Under the pieces are notes generated by a model that ran no database searches, was not told the DNA's origin, and saw nothing but the letters and a program-made list of their open reading frames with translations. From CAVRXQ01 sp963831155 (GTDB taxonomy: Bacteria > Actinomycetota > Acidimicrobiia > Acidimicrobiales > Bog-793): a stretch of DNA of 64,000 nt. Below are positions 8,837 to 15,850 of this stretch, in pieces; positions within the stretch are counted from its first letter, which is position 1, and each line of letters opens with the position of its first letter. A program made the translations under genes and the position numbers. The DNA is taken from positions 372,001 through 436,000 of the forward strand of contig CAWHOY010000006.1 in assembly GCA_963831155.1 (NCBI GenBank), written 5' to 3'.

Positions 8837-9571
8837 GTGAGCAGCGGCACCGAAGCGAACATCGGGCGGCAGCGGCGCTTTTGGGGAAAGCGAGCGGCGG
8901 CGTGGGATCACCACGCTCAACACAATCCTGGACTCGTTCGCGTCGTCGACCGTGTCATCGCCGACGCGGGAGCGAAACCCTCCGATCGCGTCGTCGACCT
9001 CGGCTGTGGGTCGGGACAGCTCGCGATCCGCCTCGCGCCAAATGTTGCATCCGTCCTCGGCATCGACGTCAGTGACGAAATGATCGCGTTGCTCGAGGAG
9101 AATGCTGATAAAGCACACCTGATGAACGTGAAAGGGCTCGCGATCCCGATCGAACACCTCGCGCTCGAAGAAGAGTCCGTCGACGTCGTCGTGTCGAACT
9201 ACGCGCTTCACCACTTGCGCGACCCGGACAAGAAAGTTGTCGTCGACCACGCGGCGAGATGGCTGAGCCCCGGGGGTCGGTTGGTCGTCGGCGACATGAT
9301 GTTCGGCATCGGCGGCGGCGCCGAAGACCGCCGGATCATCACATCAAAACTCGCGCTCTTCGCGAAGAAGGGTCCGGCGGGTTGGTGGCGGATTGGGAAA
9401 AATGCCACTCGCTATCTCTTCCGTCTCCAGGAACGACCGATCACCCTCGATCGCTGGATCGCGCTGTTTGAAGATGCCGGACTGACAGGCGTCGAAGGCA
9501 ACCGCGTCGTCAATGAGGCCGCTGTCGTGCGGGGCACGAAGTCGAAGGCGCCCCCGACAGGGCCCGGCTGA
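8837..9571 (+). CDS. Class I SAM-dependent methyltransferase
   Basis: About 244 residues, cytosolic. Motif I is VVDLGCGSGQLAIRLA, with the acidic end of strand 2 at VLGIDVSDEM and motif III/IV at VDVVVSNYALHHLRDPDK, so the SAM-binding fold is complete. The N-terminus RRFWGKRAAAWDHHAQHNPGL is typical of UbiE/COQ5-like methyltransferases. Substrate unknown. The start is uncertain: GTG 8837 is nearest the domain, while TTG 8783 would overlap the preceding stop (TTGA) and add 18 residues. An 18-residue spacer then leads to the rrf2 gene. Confidence 0.8.
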   Translation: MSSGTEANIGRQRRFWGKRAAAWDHHAQHNPGLVRVVDRVIADAGAKPSDRVVDLGCGSGQLAIRLAPNVASVLGIDVSDEMIALLEENADKAHLMNVKGLAIPIEHLALEEESVDVVVSNYALHHLRDPDKKVVVDHAARWLSPGGRLVVGDMMFGIGGGAEDRRIITSKLALFAKKGPAGWWRIGKNATRYLFRLQERPITLDRWIALFEDAGLTGVEGNRVVNEAAVVRGTKSKAPPTGPG

Positions 9572-9657
9572 GGCTTTTCTGCCGAGAAGTGGCAAGTGCC
9601 TGCAATCATCCGGTTGCGGCGCGTGTGAGGGGCAGTGCCGAGCGTCAAGATGGTGAG

Positions 9658-10203
9658 GTGCGGATCTCTGCAAAAGCCGACTACGCGGTGCGCGCCGTCG
9701 TCGAACTCGCCACATTGGAAGACGAGTGGCCGGTGAAGGCGGAGACAATCGCGGCTGCGCAGCGGATCCCCCCGAAATTCCTGCTCAACATCTTGTTCGA
9801 GCTAAAGCACGCTGGGATCGTCGCGAGCCAGCGCGGGAACGAAGGGGGCTTCCGATTGGGCCGCCTGCCGGAGGAGATCAGCCTCGCCGACATCATCCGC
9901 GCCGTCGAGGGTCCCCTCGCTCAAGTCGGAGACTCGCGGCCTGACCAGCTCGACTTCATCGGTTCGGCGGAGCCATTGGTCGATGTCTGGATTGCCGTTC
10001 GCGAACACATCCGATCGATCCTCGAGTCGGTCTCGGTCGCCGACGTCGCGAACCACGAACTGCCGACGCTCGTGACCGACATCACCGCGATCCCTGAGGC
10101 GTGGATGCCCCACACGCCGGGCACTGTTCCCGGTCCGCACGCGCTGCGGGCGACCACCGAACACGACGGCACGACCGTGCCGCCGATCGCCCGCCAGGCG
10201 TGA
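9658..10203 (+). CDS. Rrf2 family transcriptional regulator lacking cluster cysteines
   Basis: 181-residue winged-helix regulator. The opening VRISAKADYAVRAVVELA and the wing segment SQRGNEGGFRLGRLPEEISLADIIRAVEGPL are diagnostic of Rrf2 proteins (IscR, NsrR, RsrR, CymR). The three cysteines that bind an Fe-S cluster in IscR and NsrR would follow the dimerisation helix; that region (FIGSAEPLVDVWIAVREHIR) has none, so it is a cluster-free type such as CymR or a sensor of something else. A 30-residue C-terminal tail is unusual. GTG 9658 was chosen because the family starts here. The stop overlaps the next gene's GTG, so it is co-translated with the Fur homolog. Confidence 0.88.
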   Translation: MRISAKADYAVRAVVELATLEDEWPVKAETIAAAQRIPPKFLLNILFELKHAGIVASQRGNEGGFRLGRLPEEISLADIIRAVEGPLAQVGDSRPDQLDFIGSAEPLVDVWIAVREHIRSILESVSVADVANHELPTLVTDITAIPEAWMPHTPGTVPGPHALRATTEHDGTTVPPIARQA

Positions 10204-10688
10204 GCGCAACTCCAGATCGCGAGCGCAACGCGCGGCTTGAGCCTCCCGTGATCGATGCGACCGTCGATGAGGTCATCGACAGGGTACGAGCACTTGGCGG
10301 ACGCGCCACCGTCGCACGTCGTTTGATTCTCACCCTGTTGTTCTCAGAGCCGAAACACCACACTGCCGAAGAGATCGCCGCCTCCGTCCAAGCAGAAGCA
10401 CCCGATGTTCATATCTCGACGATCTACCGCAATTTGGAGGAGTTGGAGCGACTCGGCGTCGTCGAGCATGTCCACTTCGGCCACGGGCCGGCGACGTACC
10501 ACGTCGCTCCGTCGACCCACGGACATCTCGTCTGCCAGCAGTGTGGCGCGGTGACCGAGATCGACGACGCGCGCTTCGGGCCTTTCGTCGTGTCGATTCG
10601 CGAGAGCTACGGCTTTCAAATCGACGTACACCACTTCGCGATGCTCGGACGCTGCGCAAATTGCGCACTTGTCGAAGCTGCACATTGA
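10200..10688 (+). CDS. Fur family metalloregulator
   Basis: 162 residues. The N-terminal winged helix contains HISTIYRNLEELERLGVVEHVHFG, the Fur recognition helix region. The C-terminal half has the structural zinc pairs CQQC and CANC and the metal-sensing histidines in HHTAEE, HGHLVC and DVHHFAM. It could sense iron, zinc (Zur) or peroxide (PerR); the sequence alone does not settle which. The GTG at 10200 overlaps the Rrf2 stop codon, and the gene ends one base before the convergent Nudix gene. An Rrf2-Fur pair in one operon points to metal or redox control. Confidence 0.9.
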   Translation: MSATPDRERNARLEPPVIDATVDEVIDRVRALGGRATVARRLILTLLFSEPKHHTAEEIAASVQAEAPDVHISTIYRNLEELERLGVVEHVHFGHGPATYHVAPSTHGHLVCQQCGAVTEIDDARFGPFVVSIRESYGFQIDVHHFAMLGRCANCALVEAAH

Positions 10689-10689
10689 C

Positions 10690-11130
10690 CTAGTTCCGCG
10701 CGAGCTCCAACTCGTCGAGGACGCCCGGCGGGTAGAGCGGAACATCGGGATCGGGATGATAGAGATCACGCCACACGCCCAACTTCGGCTCTTCCTCGAT
10801 GCCTTCGAAGACTTCGCGTTCGTACAACGAATCGTCCGCGAACTCGGTCTCGTAGACGAGCATCACCTCGTGACCCGGTAACCCCTCGAAAACGAAGAGG
10901 TTCTCGACCACACCGGCAAGTCGCGCCGTGCCGAGCTCGACTCCGAGCTCCTCTTGTAGCTCGCGGCGAAGCGCCTCCTCGCCGCGCTCGCCGAACTCGA
11001 CGCCGCCACCGAAAAGCCGCTGGAAGCGCACACCGATCACCTCGTCGCGACTGTTGGAGACGAGGATCTCGTTCGTCCCCGGGCGGCGAATCCACGCCAG
11101 GGCGACGACGCGGGGCTTGCGCTGTGCCAC
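10690..11130 (-). CDS. Nudix hydrolase
   Basis: 146 residues. The Nudix box is complete: GGGVEFGERGEEALRRELQEELG fits G-x5-E-x7-REUxEExGU. It hydrolyses a nucleoside diphosphate linked to another moiety with Mg2+ held by the box glutamates; substrate unknown. The C-terminal part (LYHPDPDVPLYPPGVLDEL) is not diagnostic. It is convergent with the Fur gene, with no room for a separate terminator, and divergent from ctaB. Confidence 0.9.
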   Translation of the reverse strand: MAQRKPRVVALAWIRRPGTNEILVSNSRDEVIGVRFQRLFGGGVEFGERGEEALRRELQEELGVELGTARLAGVVENLFVFEGLPGHEVMLVYETEFADDSLYEREVFEGIEEEPKLGVWRDLYHPDPDVPLYPPGVLDELELARN

Positions 11131-11319
11131 GTGCCCATCTTGTCCCCAGCGTCACCGCCCGATGAGTCATTCCGGACAACGATCCGCTTGGGCCGCGATC
11201 GGCGCACCGATCGCCAACCCGGCCAGGGAATTCATGAGAACACAGCGACCTCTCAAGCGCCTCTCACCTGCGATTCTTCCACGGAAATGGCAATTTTCAG
11301 CCAACTAGGCTCTTCGGCA

Positions 11320-12240
11320 ATGGATGCCAACGTCGGCATCGGGCCCCCCGTCGGCTCGTTCGGCAGTCACGTGACGCGGCGCCTCAGCGCCTACGTCGCG
11401 CTGACGAAAATCCGGATCATCGAGCTTTTGCTCGTGACGACGGTGCCGGTGATGTTCGTCGCCGCCAAGACCGTGCCTTCGGCCGGCGTCGTCGTCGCAA
11501 CGCTCGTCGGCGGCACGCTCGCCGCCGCCGGAGCGAACGTCGCCAACATGGTCTACGACCGTGACATCGACGCCGTGATGGGCCGGACAAAGAACCGACC
11601 CCTCGCCACTGGCGAGATCCGCGTGCGCTCCGCCGTGCTGTTCGCGCTCGTGTTGGAAGTCGTCGCCTTCACCATCTTCGCGACGACGGTGAACGTCTTG
11701 TCTGGCCTGCTCGCGCTCGGCGCCGCCGCGTTCTACCTCGGCGTCTACACGATTTGGTTGAAGCGGCGCTACCCCACGAACATCGTCATCGGCGGCGCGG
11801 CAGGGGCGATGCCGCCGGTGATCGCGTGGGCAGCGGTCACGGGGCACGTATCCTGGGCCGCCTTCTTGTGCTTCGCGCTCGTGTTCACGTGGACGCCGCC
11901 GCACTTCTGGGCGCTCGCGATCAAGTACCGCGATGATTACGCAGCAGTCTCCGTGCCGATGCTGCCCGTCGTCGCCGACTTGAACAAGGTCACGAGGCAA
12001 ATCCTCGCCTACACCCTCGTCGTTCTCGCGATCGGCTTCGCGCTGATCCCCGTTGCCCACCTCGGCGTCCTGTACACCGTTGCAGCGAGTGCCGCTGGGC
12101 TGTTGTTCCTGCAAAGGGCGGTGGTTTTGCGACGTGACCGCAACACAAAGAACGCGATGCGCATGTTTTCGGCGTCGATCGCCTACCTGACAATCGTCTT
12201 CGTCGCAATGGGACTCGACGCGGTAATTCGCCACCCCTGA
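11320..12240 (+). CDS. ctaB: Protoheme IX farnesyltransferase (heme O synthase)
   Basis: Integral membrane prenyltransferase that adds the farnesyl tail to heme b, giving heme O for the terminal oxidase. About 306 residues with roughly eight or nine membrane helices. The first allylic-diphosphate motif is NMVYDRDIDAVMGRTKNRPL and the second is YRDDYAAVSVPMLP; both are intact. The start may be ATG 11320 or ATG 11287; neither has a clear Shine-Dalgarno sequence. It opens a plus-strand run with thiol-disulfide and Sco1 proteins that face the cox operon, so it belongs to oxidase biogenesis. No heme A synthase (ctaA) is visible in the window, so whether the oxidase carries heme O or A is open. Confidence 0.93.
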   Translation: MDANVGIGPPVGSFGSHVTRRLSAYVALTKIRIIELLLVTTVPVMFVAAKTVPSAGVVVATLVGGTLAAAGANVANMVYDRDIDAVMGRTKNRPLATGEIRVRSAVLFALVLEVVAFTIFATTVNVLSGLLALGAAAFYLGVYTIWLKRRYPTNIVIGGAAGAMPPVIAWAAVTGHVSWAAFLCFALVFTWTPPHFWALAIKYRDDYAAVSVPMLPVVADLNKVTRQILAYTLVVLAIGFALIPVAHLGVLYTVAASAAGLLFLQRAVVLRRDRNTKNAMRMFSASIAYLTIVFVAMGLDAVIRHP

Positions 12241-12254
12241 GCGACACCTGCGAC

Positions 12255-12830
12255 ATGCAAGAAACCGGTCTCAACCGCTTAGTGAAGCCAGCGGCGATCG
12301 TCGCCGCTTTGGCCCTCTTCGGTTTCGTGACCTACGCGGTCGTTTCGGCTGCAACCGCGACTCCGCGCACGTTCGCCACGGTGCCGCCACCGTCGCGCCT
12401 TGGCGCCGGTCGGCATGCACCCTCGTTCACCTTGCACGAACTCGACGAGGCCCGCACCGTCGTATTCCACGGCCGCGCCAACACCCCAGTCATCGTGAAC
12501 TTCTTCGCGTCCTGGTGCCAGGACTGCGTTGCCGAACTCGATGCGTTCGGCAACGTGTCGAATGAGTCGACCGGGGTTCGATTCATCGGCATCGACTCGC
12601 TCGACTCGAACCCGGGCCTGGCGAAGCGACTACTCGGTCGCGCCCACATCGCTTACGCGATCGGGGTCGACTCTGACGGCACGATCGTCGGTCGGTACCT
12701 CATCGCAGCGCTGCCCGTGACATTTTTCGTCTCGAAGTCCGGCGTCGTCGAGGGTGAAATTTTTGGCGCGGCGACCTCGCGCGAGCTGACGGCGTGGGTT
12801 CTTCGACTCGGCGGATCGGTACACCAGTGA
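12255..12830 (+). CDS. Membrane-anchored thioredoxin-like (TlpA/ResA-type) protein
   Basis: 191 residues: a signal-anchor helix at about 10-32 followed by an extracytoplasmic thioredoxin fold. The redox motif is FFASWCQDCVAEL (CxxC as CQDC) and the cis-proline segment is AALPVTFFV. Such proteins reduce cysteines of CuA or c-type heme apoproteins outside the membrane. It lies directly downstream of ctaB and its stop overlaps the Sco1 gene, which supports a role in copper insertion into the oxidase. Confidence 0.85.
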   Translation: MQETGLNRLVKPAAIVAALALFGFVTYAVVSAATATPRTFATVPPPSRLGAGRHAPSFTLHELDEARTVVFHGRANTPVIVNFFASWCQDCVAELDAFGNVSNESTGVRFIGIDSLDSNPGLAKRLLGRAHIAYAIGVDSDGTIVGRYLIAALPVTFFVSKSGVVEGEIFGAATSRELTAWVLRLGGSVHQ

Positions 12831-13627
12831 GCGCCGTTTCGGATCACGCTGAGGATTCTGGGCCCTTGTTGAGCGAGGACGAGAGGGCAGCCCAATTCAG
12901 GCAGGGACCGCCGAAACTTCCTCGCAAGCTGATCTGGATCGCCATCGGGATCCTTGCGGTGCTCGGCATCGGCGGCGCCTACGCCGATCAGTCGTTCAAC
13001 GTGCCATCGACCTCTCCCCCAACTAGCAAAGCGCACGACGCTAAAAAGGTCCCACGGACGGTCGCACAATTCGTCAACTTGCGCGTCCTCTCTCGACGGC
13101 AGGCGCCACCGATCGACCTCGTTGACCAGTCGGGACAGTCGTTCTCACTAGATGACTTAAAGGGCAAAGCCGTCGCGATCAGCTTTCTAGACCCGAAATG
13201 CCGGGACATCTGTCCGGTCGAGTCCGTCGAGATCCGCGACGCAGCTGCCGACCTGGGTGCAACGCGCGCCAAGGTGGCGTTCGTGATCGTCGACGCGAAT
13301 CCCGGCGACGCCGGCGTGGCCGCCGCACAATCGGGACTCTCGGCATCCGGTCTGTCGTCGCTCCCGGACGTGTTCTTCGTCTCGGGCTCAGTGCACCAGC
13401 TGAACAGAATCTGGACGGCCTACGGCGTCACGATCGAATACGCGCCGACGACGGGCCAGCTCGGCCACTCGAACTTGATCGACATCCTCGATCCCTCCGG
13501 CCGCCTCAGCTACGCACTCGAACCCTTCGGTAACGAACTGCCTTCCGGGAGATACACGCTTTCGAACGCGCAGATCGAGGAGTTCGCGTCAGGGATCGCC
13601 CAGTACCTCGAAAAGGTGTTGCGGTGA
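12827..13627 (+). CDS. SCO1/SenC-type copper chaperone
   Basis: 266 residues with a cytosolic N-terminus, one anchor helix (LIWIAIGILAVLGIGGAYA, about 35-53) and an extracytoplasmic thioredoxin-like domain. The copper-binding CxxxC is seen as CRDICP and the distal histidine as GHSNLIDILD, the standard SCO1 ligand set. It helps load the CuA site of subunit II. GTG at 12827 overlaps the upstream stop (GTGA) and its own stop overlaps the next GTG. A canonical subunit II CuA site is encoded at 17851-18810. Confidence 0.88.
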   Translation: MSAVSDHAEDSGPLLSEDERAAQFRQGPPKLPRKLIWIAIGILAVLGIGGAYADQSFNVPSTSPPTSKAHDAKKVPRTVAQFVNLRVLSRRQAPPIDLVDQSGQSFSLDDLKGKAVAISFLDPKCRDICPVESVEIRDAAADLGATRAKVAFVIVDANPGDAGVAAAQSGLSASGLSSLPDVFFVSGSVHQLNRIWTAYGVTIEYAPTTGQLGHSNLIDILDPSGRLSYALEPFGNELPSGRYTLSNAQIEEFASGIAQYLEKVLR

Positions 13628-14292
13628 CCGACAAGAGACAAATGGACGCGTTCGCCGCGTCGATCTACGGAGACCGTGTTCCGCCCACGCGCTCCGAACG
13701 CTGGAAGCGGTTCAAAAGGATCGGTCTACCCGCACTCGCGATTGCGGCGATCGTCGCCGCGATCGCGGTGGTCACCGATCTCCCGCAACACCAGACACTG
13801 GCGAGTGAGCGCGTCGCGGCGGCGTCGCTCGTAGACGAGGTGAACTCCGACATTGGCCAGTGCACGTACGCGATGACCGAAGCGGCGACGATCTATCGTC
13901 GCTGGCTCGAAGGCAACATCTCGGCGTCCGACCGTTCGGAGGCTCCCGGGCTTCTCAGCCAGGACGCAGCGGGCTGCTCGTTCACGTCCGACAACATCTA
14001 CAACCTCGCGAGCATCGAACAGCCGGGGACCGGAGCAGGAAAGTACCTGTCAAACGTCGTCGGACTCGCGGTGCAGTGGACGTCTGGGGACGCGCTCGCG
14101 GTAATGGAGGATTTCGGCCTCCTCATCGCAAACCCGCACGACTCGAAGGCCATCCACTATCTCCGTGAGAACGCGGCCTCCCTCGCAGCTGATCGCAAGA
14201 GCGCGCTCGAGGCGGTGGCCGACGCCGAGCGCTACCTGCGCGGCCCGCTGCCCAAGCTCAACTTGCCAGCCGAGGAGATCCCCAGCGCATAG
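13624..14292 (+). CDS. Unknown single-pass membrane protein in the Sco1 operon
   Basis: 222 residues, not recognised. A short basic cytosolic segment is followed by one membrane helix at about 33-51 (IGLPALAIAAIVAAIAVV) and a mostly helical extracytoplasmic part of about 165 residues with two cysteines (GQCTYAM and AAGCSFT) that could pair. There are no heme or metal motifs. GTG 13624 overlaps the sco1 stop by four bases, so it is co-translated with the copper chaperone; a role in oxidase assembly is inference from position. It ends one base before the convergent CtaG-like gene. Confidence 0.6.
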   Translation: MTDKRQMDAFAASIYGDRVPPTRSERWKRFKRIGLPALAIAAIVAAIAVVTDLPQHQTLASERVAAASLVDEVNSDIGQCTYAMTEAATIYRRWLEGNISASDRSEAPGLLSQDAAGCSFTSDNIYNLASIEQPGTGAGKYLSNVVGLAVQWTSGDALAVMEDFGLLIANPHDSKAIHYLRENAASLAADRKSALEAVADAERYLRGPLPKLNLPAEEIPSA

Positions 14293-14293
14293 C

Positions 14294-15025
14294 TCACGAC
14301 GCCGAAGGTTGCCCGCCAGAGTCGACGATGCGGGCGACTTCGTCGTGCACTTCGTCGTCCCCGCGCAAAAACCGGACGAGGTTCGTGAAGATCACCGGCA
14401 AGAACGCGGCGGCCGCAGCAACCCATAAACAGCCTGTCGCGAGCTCCTGGTCGGCGATGACGCTCAACCCTGGCCGTGTTGGGTGTACGGCCGGGTACCA
14501 GACCGAATGCGAAAAGCCGACGAGGTAGGCGAGGATCCAGATCACCCACATCGCCACCGCGCACGGAACGATGCGCTGGCCGGCGGTGACGATCGGCGGT
14601 AGCGGTGGCGATTGCACGAGTTCCGCAAAGAAGGTGACGCCCACGACAGCGAACGTCACGATCTCCGCGGCGATGAGACCCGGAGAGCGCGACAGCGCAT
14701 CGACGGTCACGGGCAGCCGCCAGACGATGACCGCTGCCAGGAACACCACCACGCGGGCGAGGAGGCGAACAAGCCCGCGTCGCTCCGTCCGGATCGTGTC
14801 GCGCCGGGCGCTCGTTCGGGCGAGCCGACCCGCATCCCAGCGACTGGCGAGCCACTCGAACGGCGAGGCAAGGGCGAGGAGCGCTGGTAATGCCAGCGCG
14901 ACGAGGGTGAACTGGATCGCCTCCGCAAGCACGTAGCGGCGCGCGTCAGGCTCGAATGGGGGGGTGACTGCGACAACGAGGACGACCGCTGCAGCAACCG
15001 AAAACCAGTCCCTTCGCCGGCGCAC
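14294..15025 (-). CDS. CtaG-like membrane protein (second copy, diverged)
   Basis: About 243 residues with five or six membrane helices. The segment HPTRPGLSVIADQELATGCLWV matches the C-terminal 'DQqlaG..mW' region of the caa3_CtaG family, and the helix layout agrees. The usual first-helix histidines of CtaG (as in HMIEHILIMFFAP of the copy at 19712-20614) are replaced by LAEAIQFTLVALALP, so metal binding may be lost. The GTG at 15025 avoids overlap with the small gene upstream; a GTG at 15091 is possible. It is the last gene of the cox operon. CtaG proteins assist copper insertion in cytochrome oxidase. Confidence 0.6.
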   Translation of the reverse strand: MRRRRDWFSVAAAVVLVVAVTPPFEPDARRYVLAEAIQFTLVALALPALLALASPFEWLASRWDAGRLARTSARRDTIRTERRGLVRLLARVVVFLAAVIVWRLPVTVDALSRSPGLIAAEIVTFAVVGVTFFAELVQSPPLPPIVTAGQRIVPCAVAMWVIWILAYLVGFSHSVWYPAVHPTRPGLSVIADQELATGCLWVAAAAAFLPVIFTNLVRFLRGDDEVHDEVARIVDSGGQPSAS

Positions 15026-15057
15026 GGCCGACGTTATCCCTGCAGCGGCGCGGGGTT

Positions 15058-15171
15058 TTAGCGAGTCGGTCGGCGCTCGAAGTATCCCCACAGGACGACG
15101 ACAAACAGCGTCCCGATGGGGATCGCAAAAGTGAGGGCCTGCGGTCCCAGGAAGTACGTCGCAATGACCAC
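15058..15171 (-). CDS. 37-residue single-helix membrane peptide, probable oxidase small subunit
   Basis: Short open frame GTG to TAA between coxC and the second ctaG gene. The peptide is VVIATYFLGPQALTF... then a hydrophobic run IPIGTLFVVVLWGYF ending in ERRPTR, that is one membrane helix with a basic C-terminus (positive-inside rule puts it in the cytosol). A good ribosome-binding site, GAGGGGCACC, directly precedes the GTG. Position and shape resemble the accessory single-helix subunits of bacterial oxidases (IIa of ba3 oxidase, IV of aa3). No sequence family recognised. Confidence 0.65.
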   Translation of the reverse strand: MVIATYFLGPQALTFAIPIGTLFVVVLWGYFERRPTR

Positions 15172-15199
15172 GGTGCCCCTCGTCTCCTTCGTTATCGCC

Positions 15200-15850
15200 T
15201 TAGACGACGTAAAAAAGAACCCAGAACAACACGCTCACGACGGCCATGTAGCCCCAGAAGTACGTGCAGCTCTCGAGGTTCGCCCGCAACAGCCGACCCT
15301 GCGGCAGTCCTGTGCGTGCCGTCCCGCCGTCTTCTTCAAGGGCGCGCCGCAGCCGCATCGCCCGGGCCAGAACCGTCTCCAACCAGTAGGTGCCACCGAG
15401 GAGAAAGACGATATTCATCCCCGCCCAGCCGATGAAACACGAGGCATACGCGCTCGATCCAGGGAAAAACGGCAGCTGGGTGAGCTCGAAGATCTGTAGC
15501 CCGACCGCGAGTAGTCCGCCTGCGACCGCTGTCCAGCCGGCGACAAGCCAGTCGGTGGTGAGCCCCTTCTTCAACCGCTGGGCGCCGTAGAAGTTCACGA
15601 GCGCCGAAGCGACGACGACGAAGAAGATCGCCGCACCGAGCGAGGTCGGCGCGGTGATGCGGTGCGGACGCCACAGGTCCTCGTTGTTCGCCGAGCGGAG
15701 GTAGAAGTACGCGAACGCGAGGCTGGCAAAGAAAAACGTGACAATGCCGATGAACAGCCGACTGCCGATGAATACCGCATTCTCATCGGCGCGCAGCTCG
15801 TACGCCGCTTCCTCCGGAGTGTTGACGATGTGAACTGGCACGTCAGACAC
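15200..15850 (-). CDS. ctaE: Cytochrome c oxidase subunit III
   Basis: 216 residues with five membrane helices, the short form common in actinobacteria. The helix FIGSRLFIGIVTFFFASLAFAYFYLRS and the later SSAYASCFIGWAGMNIVFLLGGTYWLETV and YFWGYMAVVSVLFWVLFYVV segments fit heme-copper oxidase subunit III. GTG 15850 overlaps the coxA stop by 8 bp and fits the family start; the upstream open frame is a shadow of coxA. Subunit III stabilises the catalytic core and holds lipids; it carries no cofactor. Confidence 0.9.
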   Translation of the reverse strand: MSDVPVHIVNTPEEAAYELRADENAVFIGSRLFIGIVTFFFASLAFAYFYLRSANNEDLWRPHRITAPTSLGAAIFFVVVASALVNFYGAQRLKKGLTTDWLVAGWTAVAGGLLAVGLQIFELTQLPFFPGSSAYASCFIGWAGMNIVFLLGGTYWLETVLARAMRLRRALEEDGGTARTGLPQGRLLRANLESCTYFWGYMAVVSVLFWVLFYVV

